DNA of 52,356 nucleotides from an uncultured Acetatifactor sp. (GCA_910586835.1 CAJUJU010000022.1:1-52356), one strand, 5' to 3'; shown: positions 17,340 to 26,949, counted from the first letter of the stretch. The notes: a model not told the origin generated them from the letters alone. A program made the numbers and translations.

Positions 17340-18557
17340 ATGTGCCAATCACAAAATATCAGCGACGCATTCCCTTTTATCAAAAGAATACTGTCCTCCG
17401 CCTTTCGGACAGACGTAATCTGGTTTTCCTATCCCTATGAAAATATCCGGAGAATCGACTGGGGCTTTCGGGATATGGTATGGGAAAATGTAGATTTCAG
17501 CCATCCCTCCATCACCAGCGGGATCTCCTCCCAGAAACTGAAGATGTATATCATCAGAAGCTCTCTCGATTTCTATAACATTATCGCCTTTGTCTCCACA
17601 GGCGAACACCCTGATTTTATCTCCGTGGGACCCGTCCGCGACAAAAATTCCTACTCCCCTGACACCAGACAGCTGCAGAAGAATCATGTCATGCGGGATA
17701 TCCGGCAGGACACGCTGAGACATTTTTATCAGATGCTGCCCCTGGTCAATATTTCCGACCTGGTTTCCACCTTTCATCAGCTGCTGCAGGAATATCTTCC
17801 GGCCTACCGGGAAATCAGACCCGAATATTTGAATTTTTCTGCGGAAAAGCACACCTTTGTCCCTGACAGGGAGAAGATACAGGCCTTCAGCTATGAGATT
17901 GCCGAACGACTCCAGAACCTTGTTGACACTTTTCTGGAGACCCTCTCCACCGGGGATACCGCCCTTGTCTATCAGCACAAAAAGGCACTTCTGGATTATT
18001 TCCGGCCCATGGTGGAGGACAGTCTCGGCACTGCCCGGGGCTATCTGACATTCCTCAACGCCCTGTGCTGCGGAAAGCTTCTGAAAACCCAGGTACATCC
18101 CTATCACACACTGAAGCTCTTCTCCTCCTGGTACAACAGGATCTCAGAATTGCAGAGTCCCGAGCAAGCCTGGATGCTCCCCTATGAGATGGCCAGGAAA
18201 TATTGTCTGTTGGCAAAAAATCACAATCTTTCCGAGTACTCCTATCTGACCCGGAGTATTATCAATTATGTGTCACTGCATCTGAGCGAGGAGCTGACTC
18301 TTTCCGTCATCTCCGGCCGTCTGGACAAAAATCCCTCCTATGTGTCCGGACACTTTCAGAAGGAAATGGGGGAAAGCCTGACGGAATATATCCACAAGGA
18401 ACGGATCCGGGCATCCATCCGCCTGTTCAACACTACGGACTGCTCCGTGGCGGAGGCGGCAAACAGCGTGGGCATCCATGACCTGGGCTACTTTACCCGG
18501 CTGTTCAAAAAACATGTGAACTGTACACCCAGCCAATATAAAAAAATGCTGAAGTAG
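17340..18557 (+). CDS. AraC-family transcriptional regulator
   Basis: A 405-residue regulator. The C-terminal 100 residues contain the two AraC-type helix-turn-helix motifs (LTLSVISGRLDKNPSYVSGHF, shortened here to its ends as LTLSVIS...YVSGHF, and VAEAANSVGIHDLGYFTRLF with the FKKHVNCTPSQYKK end). The N-terminal 300 residues have no transmembrane segment and no cupin motif that I recognise; they form a predicted soluble sensor of the kind found in Clostridia sugar loci. The ATG at 17340 follows AGGAAAGAGG. It sits between the GH2-symporter unit and the GH31/GH74 unit and is likely the activator of both. The effector is unknown. Confidence 0.87.
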   Translation: MCQSQNISDAFPFIKRILSSAFRTDVIWFSYPYENIRRIDWGFRDMVWENVDFSHPSITSGISSQKLKMYIIRSSLDFYNIIAFVSTGEHPDFISVGPVRDKNSYSPDTRQLQKNHVMRDIRQDTLRHFYQMLPLVNISDLVSTFHQLLQEYLPAYREIRPEYLNFSAEKHTFVPDREKIQAFSYEIAERLQNLVDTFLETLSTGDTALVYQHKKALLDYFRPMVEDSLGTARGYLTFLNALCCGKLLKTQVHPYHTLKLFSSWYNRISELQSPEQAWMLPYEMARKYCLLAKNHNLSEYSYLTRSIINYVSLHLSEELTLSVISGRLDKNPSYVSGHFQKEMGESLTEYIHKERIRASIRLFNTTDCSVAEAANSVGIHDLGYFTRLFKKHVNCTPSQYKKMLK

Positions 18558-18580
18558 CCAAAGCTGCTTCAGCATTTTTT
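18541..18580. terminator. Bidirectional terminator between AraC and GH31 genes
   Basis: The perfect 14-bp arms 18541-18554 and 18567-18580 carry six A and six T at their ends, so it can stop transcripts from both convergent genes. The AraC stop codon lies in the loop. Confidence 0.85.
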
Positions 18581-18587
18581 AGTTACG

Positions 18588-20656
18588 TCACTGGTAAACG
18601 GGATAGTCCTTTCCCTCCCGTATCATCACCGGAATCACATCCAGAGGCGCAGGCACCGTCACCGTCTGCCCTCCCTCATATTCCTGTTTTGTAAAGGCGT
18701 CCCGCCAACCCGTTCCCGCCGGCAGATAAATCTGTCTTTCCCTGGCACCGGCCTCCATCACAGGCGCAACCAGCAAATCCGGACCGAACAGGTAGGAATC
18801 TTCCGCTTCCCAGCAGTGCTCATCCTCCGGAAAGTCATAAAAGAGCGGACGCATCACCGGCGCGCCGGTTTCACTGGCCGCCCTCATACACTCTCTGACA
18901 TAAGGTCGGAGTCTCTCCCGGACAAAGAGATACCTTTTCAAAATCTCGTAGTTGTCCTCCCCAAAGCTCCAGACCTCGTTGTCCTGCCCGCTGGTGAGCT
19001 GGCGCACACCGTTCCGAAACTCCTGCTCCCGCTCATGCCAGGGGGAACGCTCCCCGTGCAACCGGAATACGGGACAGAACGCCCCCCAGGCAAACCACCG
19101 CACCAACAGCTCACGGAAGGCCGGATCCTGAATGTCCCCACCCAGAAAACCGCCGATATCCGAGGTCCACCAGGGAATCCCCGCCATGCCCATGCTCAGC
19201 CCCGCCTGCAGCTGCTCCCGCATGGACCGGAAGGAAGAATAAATATCGCCGGACCAGGTGAGCACCCCGTACTTCTGGCTTCCCGCCAGGCACAGCGCAC
19301 CAAGCTCATAACCTCCTTCTCCCCTTCCGCCTTCAGCCCGTCGTAAAAACCTCTGGCATAGCCCACCGGATAAACGTTGCTGCACTGCAGAGCCGGACCC
19401 GCGTAGTAGCGGTAATTGTCAAAATCATAGGGGCCGTATTCCGGCTCCGCCTCGTCCAGCCAGAAGCAGCGGATCCCTTTTTTATAGTAATTCTCCCGGC
19501 AGCGCTCCCAGACATAACGCTGCGCCCCCGGATGGGTGGCGTCGTAAAACACCGTATTTCCCATCCAGGTCATATGATTTGCGTTTCCCCGATCCGCACT
19601 CACCAGGTAGCCTCTGTCCGCCATGGGGCCGAAGTTTTCGCTGCGTTCGTCGATGGTGGGCCACACCGACACCACCGTCTCTATCCCCAACTCCTTCAGC
19701 TCCCGCACCATTCCCTCCGGATCCGGCCAGTCCAGGGGCTCAAACCGGAAGTCTCCCTGCATGGTCCAGTGGAAAAAGTCAATGACAATGGCATCCATGG
19801 GAAGTCCCCGCCTTTTGTGTTCCCGCGCCACCGCCAGAAGCTCCTCCTGGGTGCGGTAGCGAAGCTTGCACTGCCAGTAGCCCAGCCCGTACTCCGGCAT
19901 CATGGGAGTGCGGCCCACAGCCAGGGAATAATTGGCCTCGATCTGGGCCGGGGTATCCCCCGCGGTTATGTAGTAGTCCAGCTTTTTTGTGCTCTCCACA
20001 TGCCATTCGGTCTTGTTTGTGCCGAAGGCCACCGTACCGATGGCCGGATTGTTCCAGAAAAAGCCGTAGCCTCTGTTGGAGACATAGAACGGAACGCTTG
20101 CCTGGCTGTTGCGGTGGGCAAGCTCCAGCACTGCTCCCTTTTTATCCAGATGCTTCTCCTGATACTGCCCCATGCCGAAAATCTTTTCGCCGTCAAAGGC
20201 CTCAAAGCGGGCGGTGAGCTCATAATCCGTACCGCCCTGCAGGGGCTTCAGCTCCCTGGCGTCCACCCGCAGCGGCACGCAGTAACGGTTGAGCCGGTTG
20301 CGGTTGCGCCAGTATTCCTCCGTGAGCAGCTCTCCCTTTTGGTTGTAAAAGGAAATCCATCCCTCGTGGGATACCTTCACTGTGAGCTTTCCGTTCACCA
20401 GCTTTGCCTGAACTCCCTGCTGATGATACTTTTCCCACTCCTTCCCCCGATACCAGGGGTCCGTCACGTCCACGGTCTCAAAAGTGATCTTGGGCGTCAC
20501 CGGCGCCGGTTTTTCCGTCAGCGCCCAGTCGTTTTCATCCATCTGAGGCTGGGCCGTCATTCTGACGCGGACGGAATCCGTCCCCCAGGGTTCGATCCAG
20601 ACCCGGGAATTTCCCGCCGCGATAATCATTCTGTTTTCTTCCTGATAAATACGCAT
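18588..20656 (-). pseudogene. GH31 alpha-xylosidase/alpha-glucosidase, single-base frameshift
   Basis: Two overlapping frames encode one GH31 enzyme of about 690 residues. The first runs from ATG 20656 (MRIYQEENRM, AGGAGGG upstream) through the N-terminal beta-sandwich and most of the barrel, with FWLDEAEPE holding the nucleophile Asp. After LVRCAW it goes out of frame. The second frame continues AGSQKYGVLTWSGDI and WWTSDIGGF, which holds the acid/base Asp, to the stop at 18588. Inserting one G in the cctgg/cggga junction at 19286-19287 restores LVRCAWAGSQKYG exactly as in GH31 relatives. A one-base loss in a G run suggests a sequencing error or a very recent mutation. No signal peptide. Next to GH74, removal of alpha-1,6-xylose from xyloglucan oligomers is the best guess. 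Confidence 0.87.
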
Positions 20657-20675
20657 CCCTTTCCCTCCTGCGCGC

Positions 20676-23072
20676 TTAGAGAGCGGTGTCTGCACACTCT
20701 CCGTATTTCAATCCGTTGGAGCCTGTGGCCAGATAAAATCTGCCGAATACCCTACAATCTCCGTCAATACTGTTAATTTCCCCGAACATCTGTCTGTCCG
20801 TGTTCAGCCGCTCAAAGCTTCTTCCCTCGTCCAGCGTGCGGTAAAAGCCGTACTGTCCTTCCACTATGCCGTTGAAATAGACGGCCTTGGCATCCCGGCA
20901 GTAATCGCCCTCCGGCGAGCCCAGCCCCAGTCCCATACGGTATGCGGCAATACCCGGAGCCGTCAGCCGGTTCAGCCTGATTTCATCCGTCCTGTTAAGG
21001 TACTCCAGCTTCCAGATGCCGGTCTCGCCCAGGGCCATGTAAAAGACGCCGCTCTTTCCCGCCTCTCCCCGCACCTCTGTTTTATCGGCACAGTCGATCA
21101 TCCCGAAATTGATTTCCGGGAACCCGGCAGGCAGCCCGTATTCCAGGTAGGTCTCCCCGCCGTCATGGCTGACATAAAAATCCGATGCCTCCCCAAATCC
21201 ATAGAACAGACTGCTGTCCGTTCTGTCGGAAAACACCTTCACGCCTCCCGCAGTCTTCAGTTCCCCTCCTTTTTTATAGATCCTGCAGCAGGCAAAGCTC
21301 CTTCCGCCGTCGTGGCTGACGATAAGCCTTCGCACCGGCAGACGGATTCCCTCCGCCACACCCCACACAATATTGCGGCCGTCCGGCGACATTGCCACCC
21401 AGCCGGAGTTTACGTTGGGCCGCTCCATCCCGTGCAGCGCTTCGTCCAGGTCAGCCGTCAGCCCAAAGGGCATTGGCAGGCGTTCAAAGGTTTTTCCCTG
21501 ATCCTTTGACAGAATCAGTCCGCCCAGCGTCTTCCCGGTCCAGTTCCCCCTGGGCGTCACTATCATCCGATGCGGGTGCTCATCGGAAAAATCCGCATTG
21601 ATACAGGTAATATAGCGGTTGCCCTGATCGTCCGCAAAGGAATTCTCACAGGGCCTGTCAGTCTCCTCAAAGGCAAAGCCGCCCAGATCTCCCAGGATGT
21701 CGATGACCTGCACGCTGCCGGAAGGCATACTGTACACATTCAGATGCACCGTCTCTTCGATGCCGTCACACCAGTCCGCAAACCGGCAGACATCATCCTT
21801 CAGGTTCCGGGTGCGGAACACTCCCGTACCCGTGTTGAACCATGCCTCCCTGTCGTCAAAGGGATTGATCTTAAAGTCACTCAGCCAGTGAATCAGAGAA
21901 TGTCCCCCGTTGTACTCCGGCTTCATGTAGGGCGTGCGGAAAGTCATTTCTCCCTCGCAGAGATCATACAGAATCTGCCTCCAGCTCTGCCCGTAATCCA
22001 TGGAGAGGAAAACGCTGTCCCCGTCGTCCTTTACCATGGTGGTGACAGCCACCATTCCCGGCGTCTGCCTTGACACGCTGATTCCCGAGAAGCCGTATTC
22101 CAGAATGTCACCCTTCCCGACCGTTTCCTGCCCCTTTCCCCTGACCGCGGAGAAGCTGCCGGGCGTGATATCCTCCATGAGGTCCATATTTTCCAGCGGA
22201 TACCGGACAACGTGTCCGTCAATCACATCGCCGGAATCGCAGCTGTAACCGTTTTCCAGCACATAGGAGCGCCGCCCCGTGGAGGCAAAGGTCACATACA
22301 AATACTTTTTGTCCCTACACCAGCGCTGCGCCGCCAGGCCATTGTACCTGCAGCCGGGAATCACATGATTTTCCGGCGTCTTCAATCTCTCAAAGGATAC
22401 CCCGCCGTCCCGGGATACATAGAGGCTGGGACCCCGCATGGGAACCTGTGAAGGCTCCTGGCTTTCCGCGCCGGCTCCCTCCCATGTCTCCGGCTCCCTG
22501 CGGCATTTGGGGGACATGTCTCCCGTGGTCACTCCCGCCGTTCCCACCAGAAGCATTCCCTCCAGCTCCGCCACAAAGGTGAGGTAATCCTCCCCCATCG
22601 CCGTCAGCTTTTCCCAGGCTTCGCCCCCGTCCGTACTGCGCCACAGTCCCTCCTGCTGGGAGGCATAAAAAATTCTTTCTCCGCTCACCCACAGCCTCTC
22701 CCCGGTTCCCCGCCCGTTAAGGTTTCCGTGGATCAGCACCGGCAGCTTCCGGTAGACAAAGCTTTCCCCGTAATCCCCGGAAACTGCCAGCACTCCGGCG
22801 CCGGGGCGGTTGACGCCGCAGGCGATACAGAGGCTGCCCGGCTTCTCCTCGTCCACTGCCAGCGCAATGGGAAAAGTCTCGCTCAGATCCTCCATTGTCA
22901 CATGAGGAATCAGACTGATCCAGCTCTGGCTGTTTGCGTCAAACCGGTAGGCTCCTCCGATATCCGTCCTTATGTACAGTACATCCCGCTCCCCTTCTGA
23001 ATAGAGAAACCCCGTCACATAGCCGCCCCCGGGAATGGGCAGATTGTGATATTCGTATGGTATCTGTTTCAT
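20676..23072 (-). CDS. GH74-like xyloglucanase/xyloglucan oligosaccharide hydrolase, no signal peptide
   Basis: A 798-residue twin beta-propeller protein. The start matches GH74: GGGYVTGFLYS, then YIRTDIGGAYRFD with Asp37 at the position of the catalytic Asp known for GH74 enzymes, then NGRGTGERLWV and LWRSTDGGEAWEKL. BNR/sialidase-like repeats (SGDYGES, SRDGGVSFERL, SMDYGQSW, SKDQGKTFERL, SHDGGRSF, SHDGGETYLEY, TLDEGRSFERL) continue along the whole chain. The second catalytic Asp could not be placed by eye. Unlike typical secreted GH74 endo-xyloglucanases there is no signal peptide and no carbohydrate-binding module, so it should act on imported oligosaccharides. ATG 23072 has AGGAGAG upstream. 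GH31 follows 19 bp downstream. Confidence 0.85.
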   Translation of the reverse strand: MKQIPYEYHNLPIPGGGYVTGFLYSEGERDVLYIRTDIGGAYRFDANSQSWISLIPHVTMEDLSETFPIALAVDEEKPGSLCIACGVNRPGAGVLAVSGDYGESFVYRKLPVLIHGNLNGRGTGERLWVSGERIFYASQQEGLWRSTDGGEAWEKLTAMGEDYLTFVAELEGMLLVGTAGVTTGDMSPKCRREPETWEGAGAESQEPSQVPMRGPSLYVSRDGGVSFERLKTPENHVIPGCRYNGLAAQRWCRDKKYLYVTFASTGRRSYVLENGYSCDSGDVIDGHVVRYPLENMDLMEDITPGSFSAVRGKGQETVGKGDILEYGFSGISVSRQTPGMVAVTTMVKDDGDSVFLSMDYGQSWRQILYDLCEGEMTFRTPYMKPEYNGGHSLIHWLSDFKINPFDDREAWFNTGTGVFRTRNLKDDVCRFADWCDGIEETVHLNVYSMPSGSVQVIDILGDLGGFAFEETDRPCENSFADDQGNRYITCINADFSDEHPHRMIVTPRGNWTGKTLGGLILSKDQGKTFERLPMPFGLTADLDEALHGMERPNVNSGWVAMSPDGRNIVWGVAEGIRLPVRRLIVSHDGGRSFACCRIYKKGGELKTAGGVKVFSDRTDSSLFYGFGEASDFYVSHDGGETYLEYGLPAGFPEINFGMIDCADKTEVRGEAGKSGVFYMALGETGIWKLEYLNRTDEIRLNRLTAPGIAAYRMGLGLGSPEGDYCRDAKAVYFNGIVEGQYGFYRTLDEGRSFERLNTDRQMFGEINSIDGDCRVFGRFYLATGSNGLKYGECADTAL

Positions 23073-23121
23073 TCGTCTCTCCTGCATTCAACTGTTCTAT
23101 GATTTTAAAATGTCTGAAAAT

Positions 23122-23150
23122 ATACTATCATTTTCACTCTGTTCTGTCAA
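23122..23150 (-). promoter_or_regulatory. Promoter of the GH74-GH31 unit
   Basis: Consensus TTGACA, a 17-bp spacer and TAGTAT on the minus strand, about 50 bp upstream of the GH74 start. Confidence 0.65.
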
Positions 23151-23209
23151 TTAAGCCCACAAGCACCCGCACGTCAGATACCGATTCGGAAAGACAAAAC
23201 GCACAAAGA

Positions 23210-23241
23210 CGAAGGAATATGGCTGCCCCCATACCCCTTCG
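23210..23241 (-). terminator. Possible terminator after the helical small-protein gene
   Basis: CGAAGG (23210-23215) pairs with CCTTCG (23236-23241) and TATGG with CCATA inside, separated by a two-base mismatch. There is no continuous T-run on the minus strand, so termination is uncertain. Confidence 0.35.
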
Positions 23242-23285
23242 CCCTCTCTATGCCCCGGAATCCTCCTTCTGTCAGTTTGGATTTG

Positions 23286-23717
23286 CTACAGATATGCCCG
23301 CAGATCCTTCACCAGCGACTCCTCCGCCTCCGCCACGTCCTTGGCCAGCTTCTTGATTTTGCCCTCCGCTGCCGGATACTGATTCAAATATCTGTAAATA
23401 CTTTTGATTCCCATATTGCAGCCGTCCGTGACCAGCTCCGCCGCCGTGCTGTCTGGTCCCTCGTCGTCCAGCTTCAGGTTGGTCTTCATCTTCGACATGA
23501 CCTTTGCCATCATGGCAGGCTCCTTGCCCTCGTCCTGGTATTCCCTCAGATATTCATGAGTGGTGTTTCCCAGCCTGGTATGAGTCTCCTTGCTCTTGGC
23601 CAGCAGATTCCGCAGACTGTCGCTCTGCACATGCTCCATCACATCATCCAGCGTGGAGACTCCCATCTTGATTCCCGCATTACACTCCCGAAGCAGCCTG
23701 ATTGTATCGTTTTCCAT
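23286..23717 (-). CDS. Conserved helical protein, ferritin-like fold suspected
   Basis: A 143-residue all-helical protein, starting MENDTIRLLRECNAGIKMG at ATG 23717 with a strong AGGAGG upstream. The pattern is four long amphipathic helices (IRLLRECNAGIKMGVSTLDD, SLRNLLAKSKETHTRLGN, EPAMMAKVMSKMKTNLKLD, and a C-terminal AEGKIKKLAKDVAEAEESLV), much like small ferritin-like/DUF2383-type bundles, but clear metal-binding E-x-x-H motifs are not evident apart from ETHTRLGNTTHEY. The function is not known. It follows the short CxxC protein by 73 bp on the same strand. Confidence 0.65.
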   Translation of the reverse strand: MENDTIRLLRECNAGIKMGVSTLDDVMEHVQSDSLRNLLAKSKETHTRLGNTTHEYLREYQDEGKEPAMMAKVMSKMKTNLKLDDEGPDSTAAELVTDGCNMGIKSIYRYLNQYPAAEGKIKKLAKDVAEAEESLVKDLRAYL

Positions 23718-23790
23718 AGTAAAAACCTCCTTTTCGGGATAATCTTCCCAAAAAGAAGGTTTCCTATTCAAGCTGATTCAAGCTGAAATT

Positions 23791-24012
23791 TCAATCTGAT
23801 ATGCTTCCATGGTTCTGTTCAAACAGCGTACAGCCCATCTCCCGAAACTGCCTGATCTTTTTCTCAAGAAGCTCCCTGCTCACGCCGAAGTATTCCCCAC
23901 AGCAGTCGATACAGAAAAAGGATTCCGCGGCCCGGTTAAAAAGCTTTTTATGAAGCCCGATCTCGTCCCGGGACAAAAGCCTGCCGCACTTTTTACAGCG
24001 CTCCTCAGCCAC
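23791..24012 (-). CDS. Small double-CxxC putative zinc-binding protein
   Basis: A 73-residue protein starting at a GTG (24012). It contains CKKC near the N-terminus and CIDC in the middle, the spacing of a zinc ribbon, then a basic helix (SRELLEKKIRQFREMG). The GTG lies inside the last codons of the alpha-galactosidase gene, overlapping its TGA by 8 bases, so translation is probably coupled. No family name is assigned. Possible roles are nucleic-acid binding or protein-protein contact; neither can be shown. Confidence 0.65.
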   Translation of the reverse strand: MAEERCKKCGRLLSRDEIGLHKKLFNRAAESFFCIDCCGEYFGVSRELLEKKIRQFREMGCTLFEQNHGSISD

Positions 24013-25135
24013 GAACCACTTCTCCGATCAGCACCCTGCACTCGTCAACCTTGATATTGCAGCGGTATCCGTCCCTGTGGACGCCCAGGTCTTCTCCGGT
24101 GACTGCGTCTGTCAGCCTCAGGGCAAGCCCCGACTCGGAGTGAATCCCCAGATCGTCAAAGGAAATGCTCATATTGTTTTCCCAGTCGTTCGCCGCATCC
24201 AGATTAAAGAATCCCAGTGCAATGCGGCCCCCGCTCATGAGCTTGGCCAAGGTGTAGGTCTTCTCCCCGTTATGGCCGATCAGAAACGCCGGTCTGCATT
24301 CCGGATCCTGATTGATCTCTATCAGCCCTTTGCAGAGCAAAGTCTTTTTGTTTGCCTCATCCAGCGCGCGCAGGTCGGAACCGATAATCAGCGGCGAACC
24401 CATAAACGCCCACATTGCAAAGTGCTGCAGGTACTGCGTGTCACTGCAGCCGTCCAGTCCCACATTTCCCTTTCCGTGCATTCCCACAATCAGCATATCC
24501 ATGTCGTTATAGCAGCCCGGGCCGTTGTTCTCAATATTCTCCGCCTGACTTCTGAAAATATCCTTATAGCTTTTCGGCACGTCGAAAATGTCGCCGGTGG
24601 AGCGGTAGCTGTGGGCTCCCCTGGAGCGCATCCAGCCGGATGGATTCTCCACCCCCCAGTTGCAGGCCGCAAACAGAATGTCCCTGCCGCTGTTTCGAAG
24701 CGCCATAGCCATGGTCAGGTAGGCGTTCCTCGCGTTTCCGCTGGCGGGAAAATTGCAGAAATCATATTTCAGATAGTCCACTCCCCACTCCGCGAACTGC
24801 CCTGCGTCCTCAACCTCATGTCCGTAGCTGCTGGGATATCCTGCACAGGTGAGAAATCCCGCGCAGGAATACATGCCGAATTTCAGCCCTTTGGAATGAA
24901 CATAGTCGGAGACATATTTCATTCCGTGAGGGAAGAGCGCCGGATCAGCCACCAGCCTTCCGTCCACCCGCTCCTTCAGCGACCAGCAGTCATCTATGAT
25001 CACATACTCATAGCCTGCCTCCCGATATCCCTCCGCAGCCATGGTGTCCGCCATTTCCATAATCAGCTGCTCGCTGATATTGCTCCCGAAGGTATTCCAC
25101 GAATTCCACCCCATGGGTGTTTTTGCTGCCAGCAT
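24005..25135 (-). CDS. GH27 alpha-galactosidase
   Basis: A 376-residue cytoplasmic enzyme that releases terminal alpha-galactose from raffinose-type or galactomannan oligosaccharides. The start TPMGWNSWNTFG and YVIIDDCW (about 44-51) are GH27 hallmarks. YLKYDFCN places the nucleophile at Asp125, and RSTGDI the acid/base at Asp182. The C-terminal 90 residues are the beta-sandwich domain. There is no signal peptide. The ATG at 25135 has GGAGG upstream. It begins 47 bp after the stop of an amino-acid-type solute-binding protein gene with no terminator between, an odd pairing that may put it under the promoter of that ABC operon. Confidence 0.92.
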   Translation of the reverse strand: MLAAKTPMGWNSWNTFGSNISEQLIMEMADTMAAEGYREAGYEYVIIDDCWSLKERVDGRLVADPALFPHGMKYVSDYVHSKGLKFGMYSCAGFLTCAGYPSSYGHEVEDAGQFAEWGVDYLKYDFCNFPASGNARNAYLTMAMALRNSGRDILFAACNWGVENPSGWMRSRGAHSYRSTGDIFDVPKSYKDIFRSQAENIENNGPGCYNDMDMLIVGMHGKGNVGLDGCSDTQYLQHFAMWAFMGSPLIIGSDLRALDEANKKTLLCKGLIEINQDPECRPAFLIGHNGEKTYTLAKLMSGGRIALGFFNLDAANDWENNMSISFDDLGIHSESGLALRLTDAVTGEDLGVHRDGYRCNIKVDECRVLIGEVVRG

Positions 25136-25182
25136 AATATTTCCTCCTCAGAAAGAACATTTTGCACAAATTTGCTTCCGGC

Positions 25183-25956
25183 TTATTCGGCCTCCGCATA
25201 CTTTGCGGACAGCTCGGATACCGTGCCTTCCGCCAGCATTTCCTCGATGGCCTTGTTGATCTTCTCAAGCAGTTCCGTATTGCCCTTCTTCACGGCGATG
25301 GCATATTCCTCTCCCTCAAAGGCAGAACTGTCCTCCACAATCTTCAGACCTTCATTGTCGTTTATATACTTCTTTGCGGTAGCGGAATCGATGACCACAA
25401 CGTCACACTTGCCGTTCACCAGCTCCATCACTGCCTCCGTGCCCTTCTTGAAGGACTCATAAGCATAGCCCATTCCCTGCACGCAGGTCTCGCCGGTGTA
25501 GCCCTGGATAACGCAGATCTTCTTCCCCTCCATGTCCGCCGCACAGGTAATGTCGGAATCCTCCTTCACAATCATCACCTGAGTCGCCGCATAATAAGGG
25601 GTGGAAAAATCTGCTTCCTCCGCTCTCTCCTCCGTCACGGACATAGCCGCAATCACCGCGTCCAGCTGTCCGTTCTCCAGCGCGATCAGCAGAGAATCAA
25701 ATTCCATATTTTCAATGGATGCCGTCGCGCCGTTCTTCTCTGCAATCTGCTTTGCAATGGCAATGTCGATACCGTCGTACTGGCCGATAACGCCGTTTGA
25801 GGTCACAAACTCAAAGGGCGGAAACTCCGCGTTGGTTCCGAAGATAATCGTCTCTCCGCTCTCGTTTCCCGCATCCGCGTTTCCGCAGGCCGTAAGTCCC
25901 AGAACCATCCCCGCCATTGCCAGCCATGTCACTGTTTTCTTTCCTGTCTTTTTCAT
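25183..25956 (-). CDS. Amino-acid ABC transporter substrate-binding lipoprotein
   Basis: A 257-residue extracellular receptor of the polar amino-acid class. MKKTGKKTVTWLAMAG starts a lipoprotein signal with lipobox LTAC and Cys24. The mature part has the family pattern GTNAEFPPFEF, DGIDIAIAKQIAEKNG, DAVIAAMSVTEERAEEADFS, and VIQGYTGE. The bound amino acid is not clear from sequence. The ATG at 25956 has GGAGG upstream; the frame extends further upstream without ribosome binding sites. It is the third gene of a permease-ATPase-binding protein operon, with a 211-bp gap before it that may allow separate regulation of the more abundant receptor. Confidence 0.92.
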   Translation of the reverse strand: MKKTGKKTVTWLAMAGMVLGLTACGNADAGNESGETIIFGTNAEFPPFEFVTSNGVIGQYDGIDIAIAKQIAEKNGATASIENMEFDSLLIALENGQLDAVIAAMSVTEERAEEADFSTPYYAATQVMIVKEDSDITCAADMEGKKICVIQGYTGETCVQGMGYAYESFKKGTEAVMELVNGKCDVVVIDSATAKKYINDNEGLKIVEDSSAFEGEEYAIAVKKGNTELLEKINKAIEEMLAEGTVSELSAKYAEAE

Positions 25957-26167
25957 AATCTTCTCCTCCCTTGCCCGTTTCCCGGGCTCTGCTGCCGGAA
26001 ACCCAAGGACAAGCTTCCTCCTGATCCCCGATCCTGTATGCCTGTATTTTATGCAGCCTTCCCGGAAAGGCCGCCGCATACCGCTGTCCTGTACACCGCT
26101 TTTTCTGCCGGCCAACCGCACTCCGGAACCGGCGTTTTCGCCGGGCCATATCCGGAACACCCGGCAC
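25957..26167 (-). other. Long intercistronic gap inside the amino-acid ABC operon
   Basis: No gene is supported here. The stretch is GC-rich with short self-complementary words (cccggg, gccgg/ccggc) and may hold an mRNA processing or attenuation structure ahead of the binding-protein gene. No promoter of good quality was seen. Confidence 0.3.
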
Positions 26168-26890
26168 TCACAGAACCTTGCTCAGAAAATTCCGTGTCCT
26201 CTCGTTCTGCGGATTGCCGAAAATCTCTTCCGGTGTCCCGCTCTCCATGACCACTCCCTGATCCATGAACAGCACCCGGGTAGCCACCTCTCTGGCAAAG
26301 CCCATCTCATGGGTCACAATAACCATGGTCATGCCGCTCCTGGCCAGGTCCTTCATCACGTCCAGAACCTCTCCCACCATCTCCGGATCCAGCGCGGAAG
26401 TGGGCTCGTCAAACAGCATGATCTCCGGATCCATGGCCAGCGCTCTTGCAATGGCCACACGCTGCTTCTGCCCGCCGGAGAGCTGCACCGGATAAGCGTC
26501 CGCCTTCTCCGCAAGATTAACCCGCTTCAAAAGCTCCTGTCCCCGCTTTTTCGCCTCCTCCTTTGTCATCTTCTTCAAAAGAACCGGCGCAAGCGTAATA
26601 TTTTCCATAATGGTCAGATGAGGGAACAGATTGAACTGCTGGAACACCATTCCCATCTTCTGCCGAATCTTGTTGACGTCCACCTTCGGATCATTGATGC
26701 ATTCATCATCCACACAGACCCGGCCCTCCGTCACCGTCTCCAGAAGATTCAGACAGCGCAGGAAGGTGCTCTTACCCGAACCGGAGGGTCCGATCACCAC
26801 CACTACCTCACCCTGGGCAATATGCTCGTCGATTCCCCGCAGCACCTCAAGTTTGTCAAAATGTTTTTTCAGATTCTCTACCTTAATCAT
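26168..26890 (-). CDS. Amino-acid ABC transporter ATP-binding protein
   Basis: A 240-residue cytoplasmic ATPase of the GlnQ/HisP type that drives import through the adjacent permease. Walker A GPSGSGKST lies near residue 34, the Q-loop in VFQQFNLFPHLT, the signature LSGGQKQR, Walker B IMLFDEPTSALD and the switch His in VTHEMGFA. ECINDPKVDVN between Walker A and the Q-loop is typical of the polar amino-acid subfamily. It is complete at the usual length. It follows the permease by 59 bp. Confidence 0.95.
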   Translation of the reverse strand: MIKVENLKKHFDKLEVLRGIDEHIAQGEVVVVIGPSGSGKSTFLRCLNLLETVTEGRVCVDDECINDPKVDVNKIRQKMGMVFQQFNLFPHLTIMENITLAPVLLKKMTKEEAKKRGQELLKRVNLAEKADAYPVQLSGGQKQRVAIARALAMDPEIMLFDEPTSALDPEMVGEVLDVMKDLARSGMTMVIVTHEMGFAREVATRVLFMDQGVVMESGTPEEIFGNPQNERTRNFLSKVL

Positions 26891-26949
26891 GCCTGATACC
26901 CCTATGCTCCAACTAATCAGGAAACTTCCTGCCTTAACGCCTCCTTCGC

